Assembly (NCBI RefSeq): GCF_000381905.1 | Contig: NZ_KB907270.1 | Location: forward strand, 1 to 64,000 | Length of the DNA: 64,000 nt | Reading direction: 5' to 3' | Source: Paenibacillus fonticola DSM 21315 | Lineage (GTDB): Bacteria; Bacillota; Bacilli; Paenibacillales; Paenibacillaceae | Shown here: positions 52,034 through 60,810 of the stretch, piece by piece | Position numbering within the stretch: position 1 is the first letter of the stretch | Layout: the number at the start of each line of letters is the position of its first letter | Made by a program: the position numbers and the translations under genes | Notes under the pieces: generated by a model | What the model was told of the DNA's origin: nothing | Seen by the model: only the letters and a program-made list of their open reading frames with translations | Databases searched by the model: none

Positions 52034-52466
52034 ACGAAACCTCCTTTCAATTTATAATAGTAATAGGCCGATGATAAGTTCTTGCAAAAGCAACTTGATT
52101 TCTGCCTGAAAGTCTTCCCTGTTGATGGTTTGAACTTTTGACTAACATTTTGATATGTCAGCACTTTTACTTAACTTGGTTTTCCGGACAACCTATCAAG
52201 TAATATGCAACTTTATGTTATCATCCAAATTTTAGAAGAACAATATATATATGGTGAATTATATGTGAAAATTTTCCCATTCCATTAATAATTAATGCTG
52301 CTCATAAAGTGACCTTAGAGACTGCCCTGTTTTTTCACTTAATGGAATACAGTGGAAATAAAGAATGGCGTTTAGGGAAGTCTATCCCAATCGTGAGGGT
52401 AGTATTTGCTTTTCATATCTCAAACAATGAGCTCGAAGAATTGCTTGAGTACTAGTGCAATACTGT
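52034..52466. other. Divergent upstream region of the precursor
   Basis: AT-rich, no gene I can support. On the minus strand TTGCAA, 16 bases, TATTAC just before the precursor is a weak promoter candidate. On the plus strand a frame of about 65 codons ending at TAG 52455 (ending FHISNNELEELLEY) has no start with a ribosome site and no family I know. Confidence 0.4.
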
Positions 52467-52553
52467 TTATTTGACTTCGGTGATCATTTTTACCCGCTGC
52501 CGTGCAATCTCTTGCCGAACGGCATCCATCACTGCTTTGTCTTGTTGGTTCAA
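52467..52553 (-). pseudogene. Possible N-terminal relic of a glyA-like gene
   Basis: A minus frame from TTG 52553 to TAA 52467 reads LNQQDKAVMDAVRQEIARQR followed by VKMITEVK. The pattern D-x-x-V-x-x-A-[VI]-x-x-E-x-x-RQR matches the N-terminal helix of serine hydroxymethyltransferase (LxxxDPxVxxAIxxExxRQR), just before IELIASEN would come. Only 28 residues remain. It is divergent from mocR, the usual place for a target gene. Confidence 0.35.
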
Positions 52554-52591
52554 ATATTTCGTTGTGTTGCAGGAGCGTCGATTGTCATGAT

Positions 52592-52652
52592 AGTATATCA
52601 ATCAATGGATTGTTATAAATGTTCATATACAATCAATTTGAACAATCCATAA
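52592..52652. promoter_or_regulatory. Shared MocR-type box, copy 1 (upstream of mocR)
   Basis: AGTATATCAAT (52592-52602), TGGATTG plus TTATA (52606-52617) and TTTGAACAATCCATAA (52637-52652). The ATGGATTGTT / AACAATCCAT halves are inverted. The same arrangement recurs at 57601-57663 upstream of serA in the same orientation. A TATACT -10 box on the minus strand is part of the shared block. Confidence 0.7.
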
Positions 52653-52681
52653 TTTCAGTAGAAATACTGGAGGTAACTCGA

Positions 52682-54112
52682 ATGCTAAAAGTTAATCGGG
52701 GTGATAAACGTCCCATCTGGCAACAATTGCTGGACCAAGCGATCCATAATATTACAACTGGAAAATGGCCTCCTGGAGAATTGCTGCTCCCTTCCCGCGA
52801 ACTCGCACAATTGATTGGCGTTTCCCGTTCAACCATACAGACTGTTTACGAGGAGTTATACAGCCGTGGATACACCGTAACCTCCCGCCGCGGCGGAACG
52901 AGAGTTAGCGAGTGGACCTATACGGCTCGTCCTTCAGCAGATGCTGAGATCCAAGGACTCCCCCCTCCCGAATTGCCTTTATTAAACGCTGCAGTCGGCC
53001 ATTTGCATAGTTGGTTTGGAGGTAAAGAAAATCAAAAAGTAGAGATCGATTTTAGTCCCCATGAGCCGTATTTGGATGAACATTTTCAAAGAAATTGGAG
53101 GCAATCATTTTTACAGGCCTCCACAAAATCGGACCTGGACAATTGGGCCTACGGTGACGCCTATGGATTTCTGCCGCTGCGAGAACAAATTCAACGCTAC
53201 TTGTCACTTGAACGGGGAGTTCATGTAAATATCGATCAAATCCTATTAACCTCAGGCGCACAGCATAGCATCGATTTGATCGCTCAAGCGCTTTTATATG
53301 AAGGGGAAACGGTATCGGTTGAAGATCCCGGCTTCCCTGCTGCCTGGATGGCCATGAAGTATCGGCGTATGCAAGTTGTCCCTGTTCCGGTCGATGAGCA
53401 CGGGCTTTGCGTAGATCATGTTCACCCTGGGTCAAAACTTGTGTTTGTTACGCCATCGCACCAGTGTGCAGTTGGAGTCATTATGTCGGAGCCTCGCAGG
53501 CAACAATTGTTGCATATGGCCGCTCAAAACCGGTTTTGGATCGTGGAAGATGATTATGACAGCGAATTTCGTTATCGCGGCGACCCGCTTCCAACCTTGT
53601 TCAGCCAGCAGCCTCAGAACACGCTGTATATGATGAGCTTTTCCAAAATGGTCGCTCCTGGTATTCGGATATCGGCAATCGTAGGCCCCAAAGAAGCCAT
53701 TCGGCAGCTTGCTAAGGTTCATGAATTAACCTATCGCCATCTTCCGATTATGGAGCAATTAACGCTTACTTATTTTATCGAACGTGGTCATTTCATGCGT
53801 CATATGAGACGAGTGCGAAATGTATATCGGCGCAGACACGAAGCTATGACAAAGGCCATCATCTCATCAGGTCTGAATGAACACTTTACATTGACCGGCG
53901 TAGAAACGGGGCTCCATATGCTTCTCGAGGCTGAACCATCGTTTGATGAAGAAGGGGTAACGAGCTTAGCGCTCGAAAAAGGAATCCGGGTTTATCCGCT
54001 TAGCAAGTATTGTTTGGAAAGCGATCGAAAAGGATGGGTTCTCGGTTTTGCTAAAGTAGATGAAACAGCCATAGAAGAGGGCATTTTTCGTCTGGCGGGG
54101 ATGCTTTTATGA
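52682..54112 (+). CDS. MocR family PLP-dependent transcriptional regulator
   Basis: 476 residues. N-terminal GntR-type winged helix (LPSRELAQLIGVSRSTIQTV, GYTVTSRRGGTRV), a linker, then a fold type I aminotransferase domain: LLTSGAQHSIDLIAQALL, VEDPGFPAAW, DDYDSEFRY and the PLP lysine in SFSKMVAPGIR. ATG 52682 follows GGAGG. MocR proteins sense PLP or amino compounds. The inverted box upstream recurs before serA, which makes the serA-yggS-benE unit its probable target along with itself. Confidence 0.92.
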   Translation: MLKVNRGDKRPIWQQLLDQAIHNITTGKWPPGELLLPSRELAQLIGVSRSTIQTVYEELYSRGYTVTSRRGGTRVSEWTYTARPSADAEIQGLPPPELPLLNAAVGHLHSWFGGKENQKVEIDFSPHEPYLDEHFQRNWRQSFLQASTKSDLDNWAYGDAYGFLPLREQIQRYLSLERGVHVNIDQILLTSGAQHSIDLIAQALLYEGETVSVEDPGFPAAWMAMKYRRMQVVPVPVDEHGLCVDHVHPGSKLVFVTPSHQCAVGVIMSEPRRQQLLHMAAQNRFWIVEDDYDSEFRYRGDPLPTLFSQQPQNTLYMMSFSKMVAPGIRISAIVGPKEAIRQLAKVHELTYRHLPIMEQLTLTYFIERGHFMRHMRRVRNVYRRRHEAMTKAIISSGLNEHFTLTGVETGLHMLLEAEPSFDEEGVTSLALEKGIRVYPLSKYCLESDRKGWVLGFAKVDETAIEEGIFRLAGMLL

Positions 54113-54116
54113 AACA

Positions 54117-54142
54117 GGCGTCCCCGCTGACGCCGCCTTTTT
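54117..54142 (+). terminator. Intrinsic terminator after mocR
   Basis: GGCGTC pairs with GACGCC around a six-base loop, then GCCTTTTT follows. It starts a few bases after the mocR stop. Confidence 0.7.
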
Positions 54143-54199
54143 GCATTTTCGCCATCCCTCTTTAGACCTGCTCAGTACCTGTGTTTATTTTCACACTTC

Positions 54200-55429
54200 C
54201 TATTGTTCATGTTCGGCTTGTTGCACTCCACTCACCCTGTATTGCTTTCTATGAAATTTCCCATGAATCAATAGATGCGCTGCCAAACCCGCGACAAGTC
54301 CCCAAAATGCACCGCCGACGCCAAGCAAGGTTACGTTCGCAGCTGTTGCTAAAAACGTAATCAATGCGGTCTCACGTCCCTTCGGATCCGTTAAAGCGCC
54401 CGCGAGACTCCCGCCAATTGTGCCAAGCAATGCTAATCCCGCTAATGTTGCGATAAAGGTCGCAGGAAGAATCAAAAACAGAGCAGCCAGTGTCACGCCA
54501 AAAATACCGACAACAATGTAGAATATGCCACAGGCAATGCCTGCAATGTAACGTTTTTTCGAATCCTCATGCGCGTCTTTCCCTGTGCAAATCGCTGCTG
54601 TAATGGCTGCTACATTAAAAGCGTGCGAGCCGAATGGCGCTGCAAGGAGCGAGCCCAAACCTGTTACGGTCAAAATCGGGTTCGCGCTCGTCTTGAACCC
54701 GTCATTACGCAATACGAGCATTCCTGGCATGTATTGTCCCGTCAAAGTAATAACAAACAACGGCAATGCAACGCCCAGCGCAGCATGTAACGAAAACTCC
54801 GGAACGACAAATACAGGTGAGGCGATCGCCAATCGGACCGTGCTGAAATCCGCTTTCCCCGTGCTAATCAAATACACCAGTCCAATTGCTAATATGCCTA
54901 CAATCGCGTAGCGGGATGTAAACCTTCTTAGTACGACATAAGCGGCAAACAGTATAACAACAAGCAATGGGTCAACTTGCGCTCCTCCGAAGGCCGAAAT
55001 GCCAAACTGCAGCAAAATGCCTGCTAACAAACCGGAAGCGATGCCTGAAGGAATAAGCCGGACGAAACGTTCAAACATGCCCGATAATCCTAGAACAATA
55101 AACCCTAAAGCCGAGATGATGTAAGCGCCAATTGCTTCTGGATAAGGGGTTACCGCTAATGCTGAAACGAGAAAAGCCACGCCCGGTGTTGACCAGGCTG
55201 TAATAATCGGTTCCTTGTACCGATAACTTAGCCATATCCCGGTTACACCCACTCCAATAGAGATCGACCAAATCCATGAAGCGGTCATTTCGGGACTTAG
55301 CCCCGCTACTTTGGCTGCCTGAAATACGAGAATAAAAGTGCCCCCATAGTTGACAATGACAGATATTAAAGCGGCTATGGCCGGCGATATCAAATCACGG
55401 CCGCGCAGCGAAGGTGATGCTGTGTTCAT
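54200..55429 (-). CDS. benE: Benzoate/H+ symporter family protein
   Basis: 409 residues with about 12 TMs and BenE blocks: AALISVIVNYGGTFILVFQA, TAWSTPGVAFLVS, GIASGLLAGILLQFGI, APFGSHAFNVAAITAAIC and GKDAHEDSKKRYIAGI. AGGAG is seven bases before the ATG. It lies downstream of serA and the yggS relic on the same strand. Substrate need not be benzoate; context suggests an amino-acid or B6-related compound, which is inference only. Confidence 0.9.
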   Translation of the reverse strand: MNTASPSLRGRDLISPAIAALISVIVNYGGTFILVFQAAKVAGLSPEMTASWIWSISIGVGVTGIWLSYRYKEPIITAWSTPGVAFLVSALAVTPYPEAIGAYIISALGFIVLGLSGMFERFVRLIPSGIASGLLAGILLQFGISAFGGAQVDPLLVVILFAAYVVLRRFTSRYAIVGILAIGLVYLISTGKADFSTVRLAIASPVFVVPEFSLHAALGVALPLFVITLTGQYMPGMLVLRNDGFKTSANPILTVTGLGSLLAAPFGSHAFNVAAITAAICTGKDAHEDSKKRYIAGIACGIFYIVVGIFGVTLAALFLILPATFIATLAGLALLGTIGGSLAGALTDPKGRETALITFLATAANVTLLGVGGAFWGLVAGLAAHLLIHGKFHRKQYRVSGVQQAEHEQ

Positions 55430-55450
55430 ATACGTTCTCCTGCCTCTCTC

Positions 55451-55811
55451 CTAATCGTCCTGATTCGCGTTTTCGTTCCAGTAATATTTGTCCGGCAAGT
55501 AGCGTTGACCGAATACGCTTGTTCCTACGCGAATGATGGCAGCTCCTTCTTCGATGGCCACCTGAAGTCACCGGACATGCCCATCGAGAGGAAATTCATG
55601 TCTACGCGTGGTATCTGTTTCTCTCTAATTTGCGTTTGAATCCATTTTAATAAGCGAAAGCAATGCCGGGTCTCGGCGTTTGTAGCATTCAGCTTTCTTC
55701 GTAGGTCGCCAACAATAATTACACATCTTTGATGTTGCGCCCCGAGGCTTGACAAGCTAATTCCATCTGCTGCCTCACGGTTGTGAGATTTTCTTCAACT
55801 AGATGCCCCAT
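55451..55811 (-). pseudogene. Decayed YggS family PLP homeostasis protein gene
   Basis: ATG 55811 opens GHLVEENLTTVRQQMELACQ then ASGRNIKDV, a stop, the remnant LKWIQTQIREKQIPRVDMNF LSMGMSGDF split by frame, and a final frame VAIEEGAAIIRVGTSVFGQR then YLPDKYYWNEN to a stop at 55451. These are the N-terminus, the LSMGMSxDFxxAI motif and the RVGTSxFGxR end of YggS/YlmE proteins. The barrel middle with the PLP lysine is absent and several frameshifts occur, so the gene is dead. Confidence 0.75.
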
Positions 55812-55895
55812 GTCTCCTACCTCTTTCGGCTCCTCGTTTGCAAAAGACCCTGTCAAACCTTTTGGCTCCCTTGTCCGTTCCTGACTCATTATTAA

Positions 55896-57488
55896 TTAGT
55901 CAAAAGAGATTTCACGGACGCGCTTAATTTCAGGTATTGCGTATAGCGATTCCATCACGTTCTTGGATGCTTTTTTATCGATTTTTAAAATCATGACCGC
56001 TGAACCGCCAACTTCGTTGCGACCCACTTGCATCGTGGCAATATTAATGCCGCTATCCCCGAGCAATGTTCCAACACGCCCAATAATGCCTGGTCTATCC
56101 TTCTGTGAAATCAACAAAATATAACCCTCAGGTGAAATGTCAACCGGATAGGGACCGATTCGGGCAAGACGTCCCCCGACGCTGGGTAGAACAGCCCCTG
56201 TCACCCATCTTTCCTCGATTGCTGTTTTTAATCGAATCGTAATCTCGCTGGACGAGCTTTGCGTTAACAGAGTTTTTCGCTCCACAAGATGAATATCACG
56301 AACCTTCGCCAAGTGAACGCTATTTACAACATTGACTTGTTCCGCACCGAGATGGCAGGAAAGTATACCCTTGAGCACATATGGGATTAGTGGCGATGTA
56401 TCCAGATCAGCAAGTTCGCCCGAGCTTTCTACTGTAACTTCACGTACGGCGCCATCAGTCATCTGGGCAAGCGCTTTTCCCAATTGTTCGCACAATGTGA
56501 AGTAAGGTTGTAATTGGTTCAGCAGGCCGGCCGGAATGGCCGGCATATTGACTGCGTTTTTAAACGGTTCATGCCGCAGGATATGGATGACTTGCTCCGA
56601 AACATCCAGGGCTACATTCTCTTGTGCCTCCAAAGTAGACGCACCCAGGTGCGGAGTAACAATCATTTTGGGATGCCTTAAAAATGGGTGGTCTGGCGCC
56701 GGAGGCTCGTGTTCAAATACATCAAAAGCGGCGCCTGCCACAATCCCTTCGTCGAGCGCTTCAACGAGAGCCGCCTCGTCAATAATCCCTCCGCGAGCAC
56801 AGTTGATGATACGCATTCCCCGTTTCATGACGTCAAATTGCGGCCTCGCGATCATATGATGCGTTTCATTCGTTAGCGGCGTATGGACCGTCATGAAATC
56901 AGCTGTGCGGATGACTTCATCTACTGTCGTCAACTTGATTCCCAGTTTGTTTGCTCTTTCCTCCGACAGAAAAGGATCGTAACCGATAACGGTCATCCCA
57001 AACGCGGCTGCGCGTTTGGCCACTTCGATCCCGATACGGCCAAGCCCGAGTACGCCGAGTATCTTGTTTCGCAATTCAACGCCAAGGAATGATTTACGGT
57101 CCCACAGCCCAGCTACAGTTTTGGCATAAGCTTGCGGAATATGCCGAGCGAGTGCCATCATCATCGCGAAGGTATGCTCGCACGTCGTAATTGTATTGCC
57201 GTCAGGTGCATTGACCACGACAATTCCCCTGGTCGTTGCAGCATCCAAGTCAATGTTGTCCACACCGACTCCTGCTCGGCCAATGACTTTCAAATGGACA
57301 CCAGCTTCCATGATTCGCCGGGTAACTTTCGTTTGAGAGCGGACTAGCAGAGCATCGTAGGAATGGATAATGGAAATGAGTTCCTCCTCGCTAAGCCCGG
57401 TTATTTTGACAACCTCCATATCCTTAGCACGCGTCAGCTGCTGCAATCCAAAATCACTGATCGGATCCGATACCAAAACTTTAAACAT
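55896..57488 (-). CDS. serA: D-3-phosphoglycerate dehydrogenase
   Basis: First committed step of serine synthesis. 530 residues, long form with ACT domain. MFKVLVSDPISDFGLQQL start; GRAGVGVDNIDLDAAT; NAD motif VLGLGRIGIEVAKRAA; INCARGGIIDEAALVEALDE; catalytic His in TPHLGASTLEAQENVAL; intervening ASB domain; C-terminal ACT starting YILLISQKDRPGIIGRVG. ATG 57488 follows AAGGAGG at good spacing. It starts the serA-(yggS)-benE run, with a MocR-type box upstream. Confidence 0.96.
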   Translation of the reverse strand: MFKVLVSDPISDFGLQQLTRAKDMEVVKITGLSEEELISIIHSYDALLVRSQTKVTRRIMEAGVHLKVIGRAGVGVDNIDLDAATTRGIVVVNAPDGNTITTCEHTFAMMMALARHIPQAYAKTVAGLWDRKSFLGVELRNKILGVLGLGRIGIEVAKRAAAFGMTVIGYDPFLSEERANKLGIKLTTVDEVIRTADFMTVHTPLTNETHHMIARPQFDVMKRGMRIINCARGGIIDEAALVEALDEGIVAGAAFDVFEHEPPAPDHPFLRHPKMIVTPHLGASTLEAQENVALDVSEQVIHILRHEPFKNAVNMPAIPAGLLNQLQPYFTLCEQLGKALAQMTDGAVREVTVESSGELADLDTSPLIPYVLKGILSCHLGAEQVNVVNSVHLAKVRDIHLVERKTLLTQSSSSEITIRLKTAIEERWVTGAVLPSVGGRLARIGPYPVDISPEGYILLISQKDRPGIIGRVGTLLGDSGINIATMQVGRNEVGGSAVMILKIDKKASKNVMESLYAIPEIKRVREISFD

Positions 57489-57600
57489 CGATCTTCCTCC
57501 TTCTCTATGTACCGACAGACTAGTATGTCTGTTAAATAATTGGCTTGTTATTAGGGTTGCCAGCCTATGCAACATTGCATGGATAAATAATTTATATGCT

Positions 57601-57663
57601 AGTATATCAATAGGTGGATTGGTTATATATATCCAAATGTGATGTATTTGAGCAGTCCAATAA
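57601..57663. promoter_or_regulatory. Shared MocR-type box, copy 2 (upstream of serA)
   Basis: AGTATATCAAT (57601-57611), TGGATTGG with TTATA and TTTGAGCAGTCCAATAA (57647-57663) match copy 1 with the same spacing within one base. On the minus strand, toward serA, TATACT is a usable -10 with no clear -35, a sign of an activator-dependent promoter. Confidence 0.7.
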
Positions 57664-57721
57664 AATAAAAACACTAGTTCCATTCGATGCCTATAAATCA
57701 ATGGGTATTTTATATGAGAAC

Positions 57722-57752
57722 AACAAAAAAAGATCATCAATAGACGATCTTT
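57722..57752 (-). terminator. Intrinsic terminator before the serA upstream region
   Basis: AAAGATC pairs with GATCTTT around ten bases (57729-57752), followed on the minus strand by TTTTTTTGTTG. It closes transcription from the hypothetical genes at 57.8-58.3 kb. Confidence 0.7.
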
Positions 57753-57809
57753 CCTTGCTTAGCTTATGCACGTAGTTAGTCGAATATCAAATCAAGAGCA
57801 TCAAAATAA

Positions 57810-58263
57810 TTAATTAAGCTTAGCACCATTGCTATTTACTATAGTAATATTCTCTGCGCTAATCTTGGCATCCACCGAATCTTGTGTAATAGTACTAATT
57901 ACATCTTCTAGTACTTTATTAATTATGTTGTCTTCAAATGTTGACTCCGTTTTCAGAACGACTGAACACGCTATATTATAACTGCCAGTATCTCCCAAAT
58001 ATGATATAGGGCCTAAAGCAATAAGAATATCATTACTTTCCAGTTTCGTTTGTTCTGCTAGTTTCCTTTTCTATAGTAACAGAATCTACTACTTTACTTT
58101 GTCCATTTGGTAATTCCTCAAACATTAATGCTTCGGCTTTAGGAGTATTAACCTTGATAGCAGCTTCAGAAGAGGAAAAAAGTGCATAAAGTGAAATTGT
58201 TATCAAAACGAAAAAGTAGAGATTAGTATAATTTTTTTTAGGTCTATTTTTCAAAGTATTCAC
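57810..58263 (-). pseudogene. Hypothetical secreted/membrane protein, probably frameshifted
   Basis: The first frame (58263 to about 58033) gives MNTLKNRPKKNYTNLYFFVL, with one TM (residues 14-34) and then ALMFEELPNGQSKVVDSVTI. In a shifted frame KRKLAEQTKLESNDILIALG then PISYLGDTGSYNIACSVVLK continues to TAA 57810. Read together they could be one 150-residue anchored protein broken by a one-base shift near 58070. I do not recognise the family. The region is AT-rich and ends at a terminator. Confidence 0.45.
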
Positions 58264-58298
58264 ATCCTACTACACTTCATAATCTAAGCATGTCAAAT

Positions 58299-58871
58299 TC
58301 AAACCTCATAAGTATAATTAACTACTAGGGTTCCACCCGGCAGACTTCCCATATCAACAGGAACGATTAGTATAGTTTTATCCGATAGAATTGGATGGGT
58401 GTATTTGATATAACCTCCCGTAGTAACAATGATATTATTGTTAGCACCTATAGTAGTATACGTCTCTCCTACTTTGTAAAGCCCTGAAGGAGTACCACTT
58501 ATAGAAACACTATTTACTGTGAGCTTACACACACCAATTCCATACTCAGTTGAGTTACCAGTAGTATAATTTACAGTATATTTTGTTGTATCTCCAGAAC
58601 CTATCACATTCGTAAGAGTTAGTGTGTAATTATAAGTGGTATTTGCGGTGATAGAAAATGTATCACTGCCGACTGTTGTTGCTTTTAAATTTGAATCTTG
58701 TTGATTCGCAATTTCAGCAGTAACAATAACACCTTCACCAACTGGTATATGAAAAGTTAAAGAACTTTGACTATTAGAATCTGCGCTGTTTGCATGTTCA
58801 TCTAAATATTCAAACACAATTGCCAGCCTTCTATTAATTTCTTCTTGTGTAATATCAATTCCGGGAGACAA
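58299..58871 (-). CDS. Hypothetical Thr/Val-rich protein, possibly 5'-truncated
   Basis: 190 residues from a TTG with no clear ribosome site. Composition is rich in Thr, Ser, Val, Asn and the chain alternates hydrophobic residues, which predicts beta-structure (FHIPVGEGVIVTAEIANQQD, YNYTLTLTNVIGSGDTTKYT). It ends with PGGTLVVNYTYEV. The start ITQEEINRRLAIVFEYLDEH is helical. Another frame just upstream (VISSFAEVINPETAKL) may be its lost N-terminus. It resembles surface or appendage beta-domains but no family is assigned. It is followed by the anchored hypothetical gene. Confidence 0.5.
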   Translation of the reverse strand: MSPGIDITQEEINRRLAIVFEYLDEHANSADSNSQSSLTFHIPVGEGVIVTAEIANQQDSNLKATTVGSDTFSITANTTYNYTLTLTNVIGSGDTTKYTVNYTTGNSTEYGIGVCKLTVNSVSISGTPSGLYKVGETYTTIGANNNIIVTTGGYIKYTHPILSDKTILIVPVDMGSLPGGTLVVNYTYEV

Positions 58872-59102
58872 TTCCTGAGTTTAGCTGTTTCTGGGTTAAT
58901 CACCTCAGCAAAACTACTAATCACAACTATAAGCGCGGCTTCCGGTGCCTTGTTCTAAGGCCAATAAAAAAGCACGGATCACGCCGATCAATCATTTTAT
59001 CCCCACTAGGCGGTCATCGGGATATCTGCGTTGTTCATCATTGCTCAGAATTGATCAGTTGTCGTAAAATCTCGTTATTTTTCGCCTTACCAACAAAACA
59101 TC

Positions 59103-59639
59103 TTACACGGTTTTTCCGGGTTCGAACATTTTTTCTTTTTCAATCGGATTCTCTTTCGCAGTGATATGATAGGGATCAATTCGGTATACCTGAACCGGAC
59201 CGCCGAATACTGCTGATCGGTATTTATCCACGTGCTGCTGGGGTAACGGCCGATTATAGTAGCCTGGCACATATTTATAAATCATTTCTTGCAGCATATG
59301 TGTGGCTTCATTCAGGTCGACGATGGGCTGTGCCTTGCCAAAAATCATTACACTCATATACGCTGTGTCCGTCTTGGCTGGCACCGGATCAGTAATCGTT
59401 CCATATTCTTCACACACCGTAAAGCAGACCTCCGGATTCGCATTCATAACCTGATTTCGTCTCCCACCGGTGGCTCCATGGAAATAAAGTTTCCCATTTG
59501 TCCAGACAAAATTGAGCGGAACAACATACGGCTGATGTCCATCAACCATTCCCAGATGTCCAATTCGAGCTTGCTGCAGAAATGTCTCGATCTTATCCTT
59601 GTCCAACACTTCCCTTACCTTGTAACGAACTCCATTCAT
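59103..59639 (-). CDS. Pyridoxamine 5'-phosphate oxidase family protein (NimA-like)
   Basis: 178 residues, split-barrel flavin fold: ARIGHLGMVDGHQPYVVPLN, FVWTNGKLYFHGATGGRR, CFTVCEEYG, then YMSVMIFGKAQPIVD and the C-terminal VQVYRIDPYHITAKENP. ATG 59639 follows AAAGGAG at eight bases. Members bind FMN or heme and act on small molecules or drugs; substrate unknown. It stands alone among decayed genes. Confidence 0.85.
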   Translation of the reverse strand: MNGVRYKVREVLDKDKIETFLQQARIGHLGMVDGHQPYVVPLNFVWTNGKLYFHGATGGRRNQVMNANPEVCFTVCEEYGTITDPVPAKTDTAYMSVMIFGKAQPIVDLNEATHMLQEMIYKYVPGYYNRPLPQQHVDKYRSAVFGGPVQVYRIDPYHITAKENPIEKEKMFEPGKTV

Positions 59640-59864
59640 TACTTCCACTCCTTTAGTACTGCAGTATTACTATGTAAGTTTACCAGCCATTGGAGTGAAT
59701 ATAAAAGTCCATAATTACAGAAATACAGCAATCCATATCTAACACAGAATGGGCTGTGGCAGGATGCCGGAAACACCGCCGATATCAAGGCAGATAGGGA
59801 AACGGGCAGGTCGTGCTCCCTGGCTTTGGCTACGCCATCCTGCATGCTGATGCAGATAGCGTAA

Positions 59865-60056
59865 CCACAGAATTCAATTTATCCGCGCTATCTCGATCCT
59901 AGCTGGGCTACCCAAAAAATAGATTGGGATTATCTATATAAAAAGTGGACACAATTATTCGGCAGTGATTATCCGGCAATGACCGTTGGCTATATTACTG
60001 AATTAGGTCTACCAGAAATTAAAATAGAAATTGAAATATGGGCCGCTAAAGTTTAA
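59865..60056 (+). pseudogene. Possible C-terminal relic of a RidA-like protein
   Basis: A plus frame opens after a stop and runs PQNSIYPRYLDPSWATQKID, WDYLYKKWTQLFGSDYPAMT, VGYITELGLPEIKIEIEIWA to TAA 60056. The end pattern PAxTxxxxxELxxPxxxIEIExxA is that of YjgF/RidA proteins. There is no start codon or ribosome site. Confidence 0.4.
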
Positions 60057-60234
60057 ACCGGCTTCCCCCCCTCACGTATAAGTATTATTTTACATGAGTT
60101 TTTTTGGCAATGTGCATCTGAATGCCAATAGCCCATGCAATGAGCAAATTTTTGAAGCTATAAAGCAAAAAAAGCCTCCATCTTACGCAGTATTCAATTA
60201 AAGGTTATTGGGCTAGATTGATTAAAAAACTAGC

Positions 60235-60420
60235 TTACTTCTTAGTTGACTCTATTAATCTTATTTCATTTACAGCCTGATCAAGCACCGCTTGCGCTTC
60301 AGACTTTACTATTGCTATTGCTTCATCTAGGGATTGTTGTCCTTTTTCCGCAAGTTCTATTTCTCGGCTAGATATCGCAGCAAAATCGTTGAATTGATCA
60401 GGTAGCTTGTACCAATCCTA
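60235..60420 (-). pseudogene. C-terminal relic of a sugar-binding protein
   Basis: A minus frame ending at TAA 60235 reads WYKLPDQFNDFAAISSREIE, LAEKGQQSLDEAIAIVKSEA, QAVLDQAVNEIRLIESTKK. This is the closing helix of family 1 solute-binding proteins (the xxGxxSxDEAxxxxxxEAxxxL pattern). The rest of the gene is absent. It lies just before the intact transporter of the 60.8-64 kb region. Confidence 0.55.
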
Positions 60421-60461
60421 ACGTTTTACTTTAAAATTAAATCCGTTACCTTGTTCCAGGG

Positions 60462-60506
60462 TCAATAAAAGAGCCACGAATCCTTTTGAAAGGTTTTGTG
60501 GCTCTT
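60462..60506 (-). terminator. Hairpin, possible terminator
   Basis: AAGAGCCAC (60469-60477) pairs with GTGGCTCTT (60498-60506), with partial pairing of the AATCCTTTT/GAAAGGTTTT centre. The minus strand then reads TTTATTG, a weak T-run. It lies 300 bases after the permease operon. Confidence 0.5.
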
Positions 60507-60810
60507 CGCTATTGTTCGACTTAATTATCGTTCGACCTGACTATTCTTCTTCAGCCCAGGTTCTGTGCCTGTTAAGCTTCACCTTATTCCTGACATGCTT
60601 CTTCCAAATCAATTTCGAGTTGGTTAGCGAGATAAAATGTTGAACAAGGTTCAATTCTGGATCGTATTGTCACCGGCCAGACCTTTCCAAATCTGCTGAT
60701 GATAGCGGGAAATCCGCTGAATTGCTTCTATATAAGCGGACCAGATCCATTCCTCTGCAAGGCTTAAATAGGCAAAGAAGATCCGGCAGCCTAATGTTCT
60801 CCAAATGCCT

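Noticed and set aside
52260..52455. Plus-strand open frame of about 65 codons ending FHISNNELEELLEY
   Set aside because: It lacks a start codon with a ribosome site, no family is recognised, and it lies in an AT-rich region where such frames arise by chance.
57488..57740. Upstream extension of serA by 84 codons
   Set aside because: The extension has no ribosome site, covers the promoter and MocR-type box, and the MFKVLVSDP start with AAGGAGG is typical of the family.
60651..60810. Minus frame with LAEEWIWSAYIEAIQRISRY HQQIW ending at TGA 60651
   Set aside because: It reads like a protein tail, but I could not assign a family or find a start, and it overlaps the 3' end region of the permease gene.
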